DNA from: Gnomoniopsis sp. IMI 355080
Taxonomy: Eukaryota; Ascomycota; Sordariomycetes; Diaporthales; Gnomoniaceae
DNA length: 37,206 nt
NCBI GenBank assembly: GCA_027946555.1
Contig: JAPEVC010000296.1
Location: forward strand, 1 to 37,206
Reading direction: 5' to 3'
The position numbers and the translations under genes were made by a program. The notes beneath the pieces were generated by a model. That model was not told the origin of the DNA and ran no database searches. It saw only the letters and a list, made by a program, of their open reading frames with translations. Below, piece by piece: positions 1 to 11,312 of this stretch (the first letter of the stretch is position 1; every line of letters starts with the position of its first letter).

Positions 1-220
1 CGCCTCTTCTCCCTCAGGCCGCCCCGCAGCCCTGTGTCAGCTTGTCCTCGTCAACCAACCTCCTGCATAGCTTTGCAGCTTTGATCTTTTCCAATCTGAC
101 CAGCTATCCTGTGCCACAGATCATCATCCAAGATCGACCCAAACCAAACCCACAACCATATCAACAATATCAGCCGCCAAATACACTACATCCATCACCA
201 ACCACTCTACCTTCGCAATC

Positions 221-986
221 ATGTCTGCTCAAGATAAGGTCCAGCACTATCTGGGTGCCCTTGACAGGGAGGTATGTCCTCTCGAGCACCATCTTGACAG
301 CTCTAGCCATGGTATCGGACGCTGACCGCTGCCCTCTCTCTACTTTTTATAGCTCTCCAAGTACCCTGCCCTCAACAACATCGAGAAGCAGGCTGGTGTG
401 CCCAAGACCTACGCTGTTATCGGCCTCGCTACTCTCTACTTCTTCTTCATCGTCTTCAACCTTGCTGGCCAGCTCCTCACCAACCTGGCTGGTTTCGTCA
501 TCCCTGGCTACTACTCCTTGGAAGCTCTTTTTTCTACAAGCAAGACCGATGATACACAGTGGCTCACCGTAAGTAACGCGCTTGCGCCTGTCCGCACGTT
601 TACAATGGCTACTAACCTATCTACTGCAGTACTGGGTCGTCTTTGCCTTCTTCACGTGAGGCTTGAACCCTTTTCGACTCGTTCTCTGCCTCTGTGGCTA
701 TTGTGCCTATACTGATCACATGCGTGCAGTGTCCTTGAGAGTCTCCTGAGCGTCGTCTACTGGTTCCCATTCTACTACACCTTCAAGTTCGTCTTCTTGT
801 TGTGGCTGTCTCTGCCTGTCACTCGGTATGTAACATTTGTATCCTTCTGATGTCTACGTCTGTGCTGATCAACTGTCCAGTGGTGCCGACATGATCTTCC
901 GTTCCTTCCTGTCGCCCATGTTCGGTCGCTATTTCGGCGCTTCCACTGCCCCGGGCCTGCGCGCTCAGGCTGACAAGACTGAGTAA
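221..986 (+). CDS. YOP1: Yop1/DP1 family ER membrane-shaping protein (five exons)
   Basis: Member of the DP1/Yop1 (REEP5, HVA22) family, which inserts wedge-like hairpins into the membrane to curve ER tubules and works with reticulons and Rab/Yip proteins. Exons read as 221-271, 353-568, 630-655, 730-825 and 881-986, all with GT-AG borders; joined they give 164 residues, close to the usual fungal size. The N-terminus MSAQDKVQHYLGALDRE, the YPALNNIEKQAGVPKTY block and the core LTNLAGFVIPGYYSLEAL are family hallmarks. Two long hydrophobic stretches follow (about residues 33-65 and 90-125), as expected for two hairpins. The start is the first ATG in frame. Exon 3 is only 26 nt and splits codons on both sides, so automated callers may lose it. 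Exon 1 is also short (17 codons). Confidence 0.95.
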
Positions 987-1985
987 AAGGTCGGTCTGCG
1001 GCTGTGGCATATTGAGGGTGTGCGTGATCCTCGGCCCAGTTAGTCGACCTTATCTTGGTGGGCGTGGAAATTGAGAAGAGAGGACATATATGGTCTCCAG
1101 AGACTGGCCACCAGGACAACGAATTCTGAGCCTCGCGGGATCATGATGTGGGCTTGAACTGAAAGGGATGGGTGTGTGGGCCGCGTTGACTGAATTGCAT
1201 TGTGCGATAGACGAAGGAAATCCCCATGTTCCTTGGGAGCGCCTGGTCGGGGCTTCATCGGCGCTGAACGACATGAAGTCTGTGCTGTATGTGTGGGTGC
1301 GGAAACTGTAGGAGCAGGAAGTGTACAACTAAGGTGACAAGAGTATATCAAATATGATTCCGTTGGTACTTGATTGGTCCGCCGTGCCCGCTACCGAATG
1401 CGTAGGAATGTATGGCTGATAAGCCCCAGTTCTGAAGTGGCGAACAAAAACATCCATTGTAAAATGAACAAGCCTTGTCTACCTAGGTCGCTATCCAACA
1501 ATGATCGGCTTCATCAAGAGGAAGCTAATTATCGCTTCGTAGTCGGGTTGGTGATACTACCCATCTATTGAACCCCTGTCTTGCTGCAACAGCCACGGGC
1601 CGGCTCGAGTCTCTGCGGCTAATCCAGTAGTCGATGTCCTGCATTGCATGTTACAGAAATCCACTTAAACCCATTCATTATCTTCGAAACCAGCAACAAC
1701 CTCCTGTCTCTGGTCAATCTATCTCTTTTTATTGACACCCACGTGTGGCCTGGGTAACTTTTTTCTGCTTCCTCTGAATAGTCACCCTGTACTGCGTCGA
1801 CTCGGTTTACTCGGGAATTCCTGGACATAGCCAGCGACAACACACTAATTCATAACGATTCCACGAAAGCCTCAAGTCAACTCTTTTCATGCTCGAAGAA
1901 ATCGCGACTTCGATCTCTATCACGATCTAGGAAAAGTCTCTCGCTCATCATCCGAACTGACAGCCCGTGAGGGCATGTCCCTACC
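987..1985. other. Intergenic region YOP1-MID1
   Basis: About 1 kb holding the YOP1 3' end and the MID1 promoter. The open frames here are short, lack recognisable domains and overlap each other on the minus strand. I see no RNA gene or repeat. Confidence 0.6.
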
Positions 1986-3954
1986 ATGCACTGGCAGCTC
2001 TCACCGCTGCAGTCGCGGCTCGCGGCGTCTGTCATCGCAACCGTCCTCCTGATCATCCTCTACTTCACGCTCTTCAACCCCCAATTCGCCCTCGCCGAGG
2101 AGATAAACCCTGGCTCTCCCATCATATTTGACGAGCCAGTACCGATAGATGCCTCACAAGAGGAATTGGAGATGCGGGAAGGCGGTATATACGAGCCAGA
2201 ATTCGATGCATTCGACAGGAGTATACTGGGTCGGGCTGCTACTTCGGATGCGACGGCGTTGACGAACAATGTCGCGGCTGCGATGAATATAGCTGCGGGC
2301 GCTTCGTACGTCTTTGTTTTTGACAGCTCGCAGCTGTCGAGCAGGGACGACTCCCTGCCGCTGGAACTGCGTGGGGAGCCTGCGCCTGCAGAACAAATAG
2401 CGAGAAACGCAGAAGGGATGCTGAGGAAACGGGCGAACTCCACGGTCTACATCTCAGCCAACACATGCCTCCAGCCATCTTCAAACTCGACGGCCTCAAG
2501 CATACCTCCGCAACTCACGCTGTATGTTTCTACCTCGCCCGACAATACGAACCCCGGACCCGACGCGGACATAGTCGACCAAGACGAAGTGCCCTTCACT
2601 GAAGGAGCCGTGATGTACAACTTGACGAGCTCGGACACCGTCTACGTTGCAGTGGGAGCTGGCAACATGTCCAGTGACTTCTCTGGCATCTATAATGTAC
2701 AGATTGCTGCATCCGTCGATGGCTGGTACCACAGCTACGCTGAGACGGCCGCTGATATCAACCTCTTTTGGGTGGACAGCGATACCACCTCGGTGCTGCT
2801 AGAGACCTCAAACTTGACAACTAGTCGGGACCGAGCTGTGGAGGCGGCAGCGATGGCCTCGCAGCCGTACGCCATGTTCGCCCAAAATAATGACAACCCT
2901 TCTATCAATGGACTGCGAAACTCATACTGCGGTTTGAACAACAACGCGCAGATCGCGGCCATTAGGAACGGCCAGGCCACGACAGAGGTCACAACGAGCA
3001 TGACCAGACGCGGCGTCGGCGCGCACCCCAAGCAACAATTCTACTTTAGTGGGCTAAATTCGAGCACCAATTATACGGGCATACTGGCGAGAAATGTAGA
3101 TAATTCGACAAGTACCAGTGTGGTAGGAGGCGGCGGCTCTGTCTTGTCAACTACGGTCTTTCAGACGAAGTCGGGTGAGTCTTGTCTTCGTTGAAGCTGC
3201 TCGGGGGAAATGGGAAGTTTACTGACCGCGTACCCCCTCCCAATTAGCGTATGGTAATTGCCAATTGGTCTTTAACCTCACCTTCTGCGACCAAGTCGCC
3301 TACGCCGTCCCCGGCAATAACCAGACGTTCTCCTCTCCAACTGCTCTGGGCCAATTTTACGACGACTATGCCCTTTCCCTCTATGACGGATTCAACAAGT
3401 CCATGCAACTGATTCCTTGCGAGGCCGACGACACGCAGCAATACTCGCTCGCCCGCAACTGCACGACCTGCCATGGCGCATATCGAAACTGGCTATGCAG
3501 TGTCACCATCCCGCGGTGTGAGGACTTTTCTGTGACGGACTCCTTCCTGCAACCGCGGGCCATCAACACGACGTTTCCCGACGGGTCCACACCTAGCGAG
3601 GACGAATTGGCTCAGTACGCCGGCTTCAAGGACCAGCTGAGCTACCAGACGAGCCGTAATCCCCAGATCGATGCTGTGGTCAAGCCTGGGCCCTACAAGG
3701 AGGTATTGCCATGTGAGGAGCTGTGCTATGATCTCGTGCAGAACTGTCCTTCGGCGATGGGGTTTACATGTCCGCGGCCATGGAACATTGGTTTCAACAC
3801 GAGTTACGGAACTATGACCGGGACGAATGGGTCGACCATCACCTGTAATTACCCGGGCAACTTTCACGTCAAATCGGACGCATCTGCGCTGATGGGCTCG
3901 TGGCTGTCGACAGCTGCGGTCGTGCTGGTCACAACAGCGGCTGCTGCTTGGTAG
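1986..3954 (+). CDS. MID1: Mid1-type stretch-activated Ca2+ channel regulatory subunit
   Basis: Fungal Mid1 (Ehs1), the extracellular glycoprotein partner of the Cch1 channel in the high-affinity Ca2+ uptake system used in mating, cell-wall stress and polarised growth. Exon 1 is 1986-3174 and exon 2 is 3248-3954, separated by a 73-nt GT-AG intron; the splice joins codon 396 and restores QTKSAYGNCQ. The product is 631 residues. An N-terminal hydrophobic segment (about residues 13-38) acts as signal or anchor, followed by a long Asn/Ser/Thr-rich ectodomain with many N-x-S/T sites. The C-terminal third is Cys-rich, with the diagnostic PCEELCYDLVQNCPSAMGF block. The last about 20 residues are hydrophobic (GSWLSTAAVVLVTTAAAAW), which could be a GPI-attachment signal or membrane segment. 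Stop TAG at 3952-3954. Confidence 0.93.
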
Positions 3955-4778
3955 TGAAAGGGGGACCAATCATCCGGTCGTCCACCTTGATCAAGTGTGC
4001 TTATATGGCGTTCTATTGGATAGTATGTGCCTTGGAGGGGCCTTGTGTGTGTGTTTCTTTGTTCTTGTTATACATACGAGCGAGACATGAGGTGCTGCGT
4101 TGGCGTTTAGGAACGATTATTTCACTGGGGTTGTTGTAGAGGCACAAGGAATGAATGGTAAATGGTGGGCATTTTGTATCTTGTCAAGAGCATCCCCGCA
4201 TATGTCGACGACTTAGTACTCGCTAACGACACAGCCAGTATTAGATTAGAGAATCATCGACAATGCCCAGCAATCAACATCGATCGTAGGCTATTAATGT
4301 AATGCATCTGAGGGAAGAGCGGTAAGTCGTTTTTTCTTGGTGGCGGTCGCACAGCCGAGCCGATTGGGTGCCAAGTCAAGTCATACGCTCCGAGGGTTGG
4401 AAAAAGAAAATGCCGACTGAGTGAATACTCTCTATCCCAGGGGGTTTTCCTCTTGTTCCTCCAAGTACTGACTTGTTGGTATGCTACAACCTTGACAAAA
4501 CTGATATTCTCGAGTCATCTTCGCACTAGAAATAACATCATCTGCTCAACTAGAACTTTCAATGTGAATTGAACAAAATACCCACGCCCCTCCCTTCCCC
4601 AAGGCACTACAACCGGTCTCGGCCCATATCAGCTACAGGCACAAGACTTTCCAGTTTCAAGATTAACAAGATCTCATCATTGTCAGACAGCCGTACTCTT
4701 AACATTTCTATTCGTGCAGACAATGTCGCAGACATAATCAAACTAATTAATATACGGGAGAGATTACAAAATCCAATC
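3955..4778. other. Intergenic region MID1-hydrolase
   Basis: About 0.8 kb with the MID1 3' end and the promoter of the next gene. The frame of the following hydrolase is open back to about 4569 but contains no ATG before 4779, so the upstream part is treated as leader. No repeat or RNA gene is seen. Confidence 0.55.
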
Positions 4779-5967
4779 ATGGGGGGTGAGAAACTGCAAG
4801 ACCAGAAAGGCGTCGTTGCGATCACGGCGTCCGAGTACAGCAACATGAAGGATACTCATCCACCAAACGAAGCCGATCGTCATGACCAAAGCACCGCCGA
4901 AACCTTGGGTCGACGGACCGCGGTCCCCGACCTTGGCAAGACGACCGTTTTCGCCAGCCGCCACGACCCTCGCTTCTGCTACAGCCTGTACGTGCCGCCT
5001 GATTTCACAAGCACAGACACAGCACCGGAGCTCATCGTGGCGGTCCATGATTCCAGCCGTGGGTTCTTGGGGTACCGGGATGCGTTGGCCGAGTTTGGGC
5101 GATGGAACAACGTGAGCCATATCTATCCCCATCTCCCCCACGCTGAAGCCGATTGATTCGAGGGTCATGAGACATAGCCTCTCAGAGATGAAGAGTCTTC
5201 TTGCTTTGGAAACTATGTCTTGCCAGACATGCTGGATACGATTCCATGACATCTCGCTGAATCTATGAGGCCACCTGTATCTGTATCAATCCCGACTCAC
5301 TAACCAGAGAGATGAGAGTTAAAAGTGCATTATCCTAACCCCTCTCTTCCCGGCCAACGTTCTCGGCGACGACAATCGCGACGGGTACAAATACATCATC
5401 GAAGGCCCCATCCGCTACGACCTCCTCCTCCTCGCCATTGTAGACGAGGTCCGCCACAACTACCACCTGCCCCCCTCGCCACGCTTCGCCCTCTTCGGCT
5501 TCTCCGGCGGCGGCCACTTCACCCACCGCTTCTTCCTCCTGCACCCACACCGGCTCTGGGCCGTCTCCATCGGCGCACCCGGCTCGGTGACGCTGCTGGA
5601 CCCGCACCGGGACTGGTGGGTCGGCACGCGAGATTTCCAGGCGCGCTTTGGCGGTGGCGGCGACGACGCCGCACCAGGTCCGGATTTGGCCGCGATGGCG
5701 CGCGTTCCCGTGCAGATGGTGGTGGGCAAGGCGGATCTGGAGACGTGGGAGATTACGCATCGCAAGGGCGATCGGTATTGGATGCCTGGTGCGAATGATG
5801 CGGGCAAGACGAGGCCGGAGAGGCTGATGCGTCTGCGGCAGTCGTTTGAGGATGCTGGGATCGAGGTGCGGTTTGATTTGGTATCGGGTATGGCGCATGA
5901 CGGTCTGCGTGCGTTGGAGACTGCGAAAGGGTTCATCGCAGAGATTCTCAGAACTATGAGGACGTAG
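4779..5967 (+). CDS. PHB-depolymerase/esterase-like alpha/beta hydrolase, two exons
   Basis: Serine hydrolase of the alpha/beta fold, similar in layout to fungal PHB-depolymerase-like lipolytic enzymes; the natural substrate is unknown. Exon 1 is 4779-5111 and exon 2 is 5326-5967, both ending on codon boundaries (phase 0), giving 324 residues and the join RWNN/CIILTPLFPANVLGDD. The nucleophile elbow GFSGG places Ser171; Asp248 (VGKAD) and His302 (GMAHDG) sit where the acid and base are expected. The motif IVAVHDSSR before the intron fits the oxyanion-hole strand. There is no signal peptide, so it is probably cytosolic. The intron is 214 nt, longer than the others here, with a CTAAC-like branch site about 20 nt before the acceptor; an earlier CAG acceptor would cause an immediate stop. 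Exon 2 is notably GC-rich. Confidence 0.82.
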
Positions 5968-6404
5968 CCGGCGTTTCAATGCCCAGACTGGTGGCCCACT
6001 CGGTCCAAGTTACCGCGAGGGCTCAAGTTTGCGAGCTCGCGCGGTGAGCCATGATAGATTGTGCGTTGATCCACGTATAGAAACTTGGTATTCGGCACGA
6101 ACTCCAGACGATCTCAAAAAAGCATGGTCTGTAGATGGAATGCTTAGGCTTATAATCGAACAGCAAAGCAATTGAGAAGACCTTGCTGGTGCGAGAGGGA
6201 GTCACATACGAGATGGACGGCTCTATGCATTCCCGGTGATGGCGCCAATACGTTGTCCTGCCATGTCTATGTACGTAAATGCTGTAATACTCGCGCAAAG
6301 ATACCTCTGCAGCTATTGTTATCCGCAGTTTCGCAAACGCCAAGCTTACATGCCCCATACTATGTATTAGCCTAAATCACGCACGTTCAATCAAACCCAG
6401 CACT
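5968..6404. other. Convergent intergenic region
   Basis: About 440 nt between two genes that point at each other; presumably holds both 3' UTRs. No distinct terminator, repeat or gene was seen. Confidence 0.6.
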
Positions 6405-7904
6405 CTAAAGATCTTTCTTGAACGCATGCTCCGGCTTATGCGTTGTCTCGAAATCCACATGCACATACGCCCGCTCGATATCCGGCAAACTCTCCAGCTT
6501 GAATTGCAAATCCTCGGCGACATCGTGTGTTTCCCGTAGCGTCTCCTCGGGATCCATGACCACGTCCACTTCGGCAATGAGACGCGGGCCGGAGTGGTAC
6601 ACGCGCACGGTGTCGATCTGTTTGATGAGTGGGCTGTGTGTGCAGCACACATAGGTGATGAGCTGCTGCATCTCGACGGAGGCAACCACGCCCACAAGGA
6701 GCAGGAACTCGGTGAAAGCGGTGCGCAACCAGTTGAAGCTAACGATGAGTGAGATGATGATGGCGCCCATGGGGTCGATCCACCAGGCGAGCTTGGCGCC
6801 TCCGACGGAGGTCAAGATACCAAACCCGTTGATCATGAGGTCGTTACGGTGGTCCTGCCAGAGAATGTCGATCTGACTGTATTTATCCTTTAGGATCCAC
6901 GTGTAGAAGAACAGCACCAGTTTCGTCATGAAAGCACAGCACACGGCGATGACGGATGGCAGGTGGAATTTGTTGGTACCATCCTCGCCCTCACGTGTGA
7001 CGAGCTCCTTGGCGGAGAAGGCGATCAGGATCATGGAGACGGAGGTCATGAGGAAACAAAAGACAATGTTTCCGACAGTCTCGAGACGCGCCTTGCCACT
7101 TGGAAATCGGTTGGGATCGACACGCTTTACAGCGCGGTTGGAGACGATGAGTGTGACGTTGGACATGGGATCAAAGATGGCATCGGCCATGGTGGTGAAG
7201 AGCGAGAGAGAGTTGGACGTAATGGCGCCGAAGAGCTGCAGCGCGCACAGCAGGACGTTGGCAACGAAGGAGCCCCAGATGGCAATCTGATACTTCAACT
7301 TGTCCTCGCCCTCCTGCTGCTTCGCGTCGGCTACGTGCTCCTCGACCGTCTTAAGGAGCCGCTCGATGGTCTCGTTCTGGCGATTGTAGAAACCGGCCAC
7401 GCGATGGAACTGAACCTTCTTCCGCCCAAAGCTCGGGAGAAAGCGCGTCTTGCTGTGGCCGTTTTTTATACTGGAAGCAGGCGAGGACACAGCAACGGAC
7501 GTATCTCCGCCCTTCTGTGAAGATTGCTTGGAGGATCGGCCGTCGCGCTTTCTAGACATGTTGGCCTTGATGTACTCGAGGTCCTCGGAGGTCTTGTAGG
7601 CTTGAGACAGGCCAAAGGGATCGCTCTCTGCGGAAAAGAGTGGTAATTTGCCGTCTGCCTTTTGGTTCTCCACGTCGTGCTCGTGCTGGTTTACGTGACG
7701 GGCGTGCGCGCCGTCGTGACCATCAGCGGCCTTGGTTTCGCCCGCCTCGAGAGCGGTGGAGCTCGCATTGGCATTGTCGTCGGAGTGGATGGGGCGTGTG
7801 GCAGACATGCTTGTGCGAGAGGGGTGGGAGGCGTGGGAAGAGTTCTGGTGGAGGTGGAAGAGGTGAGGATGGTGGGTGATGGAGTTGGACAGGTCGGGTT
7901 CCAT
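6405..7904 (-). CDS. Cation diffusion facilitator, manganese-type
   Basis: CDF-family metal/H+ antiporter moving divalent metal out of the cytosol into an organelle or out of the cell. Single exon, 499 residues; ATG at 7904, with a second possible start at Met33. Residues 1-200 form a polar, His/Ser-rich cytosolic arm. Membrane helices follow at about 207-229, 233-255, 276-298, 315-337 and 356-400. The metal site is D241-x3-D245 in TM2 and D351-x3-D355 in TM5; DxxxD in both places is the signature of the Mn-CDF branch, whereas Zn transporters carry HxxxD. A cytoplasmic C-terminal domain (about 425-490, with VRVYHSGPRLIAEVDVVMD) closes the protein. The subcellular site is not readable from sequence. 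It converges on the hydrolase upstream. Confidence 0.9.
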   Translation of the reverse strand: MEPDLSNSITHHPHLFHLHQNSSHASHPSRTSMSATRPIHSDDNANASSTALEAGETKAADGHDGAHARHVNQHEHDVENQKADGKLPLFSAESDPFGLSQAYKTSEDLEYIKANMSRKRDGRSSKQSSQKGGDTSVAVSSPASSIKNGHSKTRFLPSFGRKKVQFHRVAGFYNRQNETIERLLKTVEEHVADAKQQEGEDKLKYQIAIWGSFVANVLLCALQLFGAITSNSLSLFTTMADAIFDPMSNVTLIVSNRAVKRVDPNRFPSGKARLETVGNIVFCFLMTSVSMILIAFSAKELVTREGEDGTNKFHLPSVIAVCCAFMTKLVLFFYTWILKDKYSQIDILWQDHRNDLMINGFGILTSVGGAKLAWWIDPMGAIIISLIVSFNWLRTAFTEFLLLVGVVASVEMQQLITYVCCTHSPLIKQIDTVRVYHSGPRLIAEVDVVMDPEETLRETHDVAEDLQFKLESLPDIERAYVHVDFETTHKPEHAFKKDL

Positions 7905-8623
7905 GATATAAGATTGTCTGCCAGACGAACTGGCGGGTCAGACTTGGATGGGGCGGATGAAGGACCCGGTTGGTCTGATAGGATGACAGACGGTGGCACG
8001 AACTGTAGCGTACGTTGCGAGTGTGCACCAGGGAACTTGCCAGTGCTCAGGGCAAGTGAAAAAGGGTGCTGCCAGATACTCAGTTGAAGCGGCCTGGGCC
8101 AGTTGTTAAAAGCTCCCCTGGGTTTGTTGGCGAACAGAGGGGGCAATATTGACGTCTGTGGCTGCAGGGGAGGACTCCAGAAGGCTGTGTTGATTTGTCC
8201 GAGACTACATACACACCTGGCACACTGGACGTAATGGCTCTATGTAGAAAGACCAAACAAAAAGTGTGCCGCGTCGAGGAGGACGGGCCTGATGGGGCGG
8301 CGTGTTGGTCGTGTTTATGGATATGTCTTGCATGCGAATAATGTCCAGGGTCCAGCGGGTCAGCGGGCCTAGTGGGTACACTTTACAGGTGTCCCCGGCG
8401 CTAAAGAGCGAGAGCGAAGGATACAAAGTGGACAAAGTGGCAGAGTGGATCGTATCTTGCAGCATTCGGGGTAGAATTAGCCGCATTCCAGCCCTGTGCA
8501 ACTCAATCTTGACGACATAATCCCGATCATCCTCTACCACCGCTTGGTTTGGGTAATGTCCCATTTGATAAGGCGGACTGTCTCCCTCTCCCAATCTTGC
8601 CTCCCACGTGTGACCCCACATTG

Positions 8624-8645
8624 TCTCTCTCTCTCTCTCGCTCTC
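8624..8645. repeat. (TC)n dinucleotide tract
   Basis: Eight TC units at 8624-8639, then a G and a further CTCTC. It is a polypyrimidine stretch upstream of the CDF gene, read as GA on that gene's strand. Confidence 0.85.
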
Positions 8646-8888
8646 GCGGATCTTTCCAGTGATTATCGCCGTGTAAGGCAACTGGAGCCTGCTTGAGGCC
8701 TCTCACAAATCTGCAGCGACGTAATGGGCAGAGTCAGGAAGCCATGGCAAACCTCAACATCTGAATAGTATTTGTAAGTGTTGAGATGACTTCGCTCTCG
8801 GAGAGGAATTGAGGAAGTGAACAGAAAATTGGACCAATCGTGGACTGGCAATACGTGTTGTTATACAACAGAGTAGATATGCTCTTTT

Positions 8889-8913
8889 GTTTCGTTTCGT
8901 TTCGTTTCGTTTC
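8889..8913. repeat. GTTTC pentanucleotide microsatellite, five units
   Basis: Five perfect GTTTC units in tandem, followed by an imperfect sixth. Probably length-variable between strains. Confidence 0.9.
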
Positions 8914-9350
8914 GTTCCGATCTCCAAGTTTGCTAAGCTTTTCCATGCACGTTCTCCCGCAATCATGTTTCGAAGATTGGGCCTATGATCGTTCCGACAG
9001 CCTGACAAGGCTAATGGCCAAGTCCATCTAACCTGGTTCTCAAATCTGCCAAGCTACCTGTCAAAGCTGCGCACTAATATCAAGTATGTACCGTAGTATC
9101 ATCCCATGTGGTTCATTCCCCTGGAAGTAGGTGTGCAAAGTGGGTATAGTGTCTGTCAACCGTATGTCATTGTGTATTACGGAATAAGAAAAAACTTGGG
9201 AAATCGCATTCCGCAATATGTCCATGGGTCTTCCTGTGCGCGTGTGCGCGAGGGACTGGTCGAGGAATCTACAAAGTATGTACTTTCGCGTGGCACGTGC
9301 CTGAACGCCGTCTCAGGAGCGGAAGGAAAGCCAATATATACAGTTCATCT

Positions 9351-10066
9351 CTAGGACGTCGCGCAGACGCATTGATCATAGTCTGTCGTCGCAGCACTCG
9401 GACATGCAACCTCCGAAAAGTTTACCACCGGGTTATCCCCTAGAATCTCGCCCAGCGCCGAACTCGACGCCATAATGTCGAAGTGATAGGAGTACCCGTA
9501 TTCATTGGTGCCACTATGTGATCCACAGTCAGTACCATTCTCTGTTCGAGCACTGAACCATTGGAGAAGAGAACATGAGCGCCAGACTGAAAACTCACCC
9601 ATCAACAGGGCACCACTGTGCATTGCCGCTATTCGGGCACAAGTTCGTCACCATCACAATGATGCTCTCCCCAGAGGCCCCGCCGGCTCCGCACGAGCTA
9701 CATGGACTCTCCCCCGTGCTCGTCAACTCGTAGCACGTTCCGCAGCCGGTGCCGCACCACGTCGACCCGGCCCCGAAGAGTGTCTGCGAAGCAGCGGCCG
9801 TGTAAACGCCCGAGGAGATGCCCGTCTGCCAGGCAAAGTTGCCCGACGTGGTGCCGCAGCCACATGCGCCTTCTGTACCGTCGTAATAACGCTGGATTGC
9901 CATGTCAGTGACTATAATGTGTCATGGAGTACCGGAAACGAGTTTTTCAGGTTGATAAGGGAAATGTTAGGAGAGGAAACTGATCACGTACAGTGGTGGT
10001 CGTCTGGCCGCTCAGGGCATAGGTAGTGGAAGCGATAGCAAGTACTAGTATGACGGGAGACTTCAT
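9351..10066 (-). CDS. Secreted GH45 endoglucanase, catalytic domain only
   Basis: Endo-beta-1,4-glucanase of family GH45, resembling Trichoderma reesei Cel45A (EG V); it cuts internal bonds in cellulose and related glucans outside the cell. Exons on the minus strand are 10066-9992, 9891-9599 and 9513-9351 (introns of 100 and 85 nt), giving 176 residues. Residues 1 to about 18 form a signal peptide (MKSPVILVLAIASTTYALSG). The joined start TTTTRYYDGTEGACGCG carries the first catalytic Asp (D29), and GYSYHFDIMA carries the second (D135). Many Cys residues and the NLCPNSGNAQWCP block agree with the family. The protein stops right after the catalytic domain (CVCATS), so it has no linker or CBM1, unlike the Trichoderma enzyme. 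Confidence 0.94.
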
Positions 10067-11312
10067 CTTGACGGAGAGTGATGCAAGGGCTCGATGACTT
10101 GGGTGGATATGGGCTCTCATACTGCGAAAGAAAAGCCGTCCGACGTCGTGCTCGAGAATAGGGTGGAACGACCCTCCTTATGCTGAAATGGCGAGGCCCT
10201 CCAACCACTTCCTATTTTGCCTCGACCTGACTACCATCCCGGCGATTCACTTTTTTTCTTTTCCTCTCCTCCGGGCCACTACCACCATACGCAGGGCCGG
10301 ATATTCTCCTCTGCTGCCATGTTCTGGTACTGAAACCGATGTCATTACACCCCGTGCCACGTACATGTCCAGCCAAGGTGACGCATCGACACGCCAAATA
10401 AAAAGAATCACGACCCTATTCCGTTGCTAGCCTGCTCTTGAATTTTGTGACCGGATCAGCTCGACCAGTCGCAAGACCAACAGGTGGGTACAGAGGTGCT
10501 GTAGGGCATGGAAGATGAGCATCCGAAGGATGAATTGGGCTGGTGCTGTCCTCCGCCCGGCAAATCTGTCCCGGGTCAGGGGAGAGCAGGCGTCTGGACG
10601 GAGACAGAACAAAACTTTCAGGATATGGAGACGCGTCAGAGTCGATACACAGAAATTTGACTGTCTATGGTATAATTGTACGCATCAAGCGAGTAATCCT
10701 TCCATTGAATTGGCAGGTGAGCTGCGCCCGCTAGTCGCCAGGACCATCAACATGAAGCAGCCACGTACGCTACGTCTATGAACTAGTGTACTATGAGAAG
10801 CACACCCACGTCTGCTTAGTCCCGAATAGCCGGAACAAGTCCATTCGAACCTGAGTGCCTGCTCTGTAGGCAAGTAATTTTGGATGGCTTTGCATAAACA
10901 ATTGTTTGTGAGCAGTGAGAGGAGCGACGATCGCGGACGTGCATCGCAGGACATGGGTAAATGTTTTCGCTGTACATTCTTACAGCTTGGAGCAGGAGTT
11001 TGGAACTTTCAAAGATGTCGAGGACATCATGTATAGAATGGTTGCCCTTCTTCTATACTGGGTGAGTGGGTATGTACGTACTGTACCTTGGTACATGTCG
11101 GTAGTGGGGAGCGTCGCTTGCCTGATGAGCCGCGCGACGTCGTCGCTTTAGTAATTTCCGATAAGCGATAAGCAACGGTACGTACCTCTTTTTTTTTCAA
11201 AAATTACATAGCCCATCGCCCTCACCTGCCCGCAGTCCCAAATCCGAACCATACACATCAACAATTAGAAATTCCACCGACGCCCTCCCAAACACCAGCA
11301 CACACAGTCAAT
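10067..11312. other. Divergent promoter region GH45/NOP16
   Basis: About 1.25 kb between two genes transcribed away from each other, so it holds both promoters. A run of GTAC-containing sequence lies at 11071-11096, including TGTACC and GGTACA arms two bases apart at 11082-11095, and a T-rich tract at about 11188-11198. No convincing TATA box or gene was found. Confidence 0.55.

Larger units (their letters stand above)
7905..9350. other. Intergenic region CDF-GH45
   Basis: About 1.45 kb holding the CDF promoter/leader (adjacent to 7904) and the GH45 3' end (adjacent to 9351). Contains the simple repeats listed separately. Minus-strand open frames at 8205-8681 translate the CT repeat into Arg/Glu/Ser strings and look non-coding. 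Confidence 0.55.

Noticed and set aside
4569..4778. Upstream extension of the alpha/beta hydrolase frame
   Set aside because: The frame is open, but it contains no ATG before 4779 and its composition (Ser, Arg, Ile-rich) does not resemble the family; the ATG at 4779 gives a normal-length protein.
8205..8681. 158-codon minus-strand frame upstream of the CDF
   Set aside because: It runs through the TC repeat, giving an Arg/Glu/Ser string, and shows no domain; likely a chance frame in the promoter or leader.
10840..10865. TTCGAA-containing string resembling a tRNA T-loop
   Set aside because: The flanking bases do not pair as a T-stem, and no acceptor or anticodon arm can be drawn on either strand.
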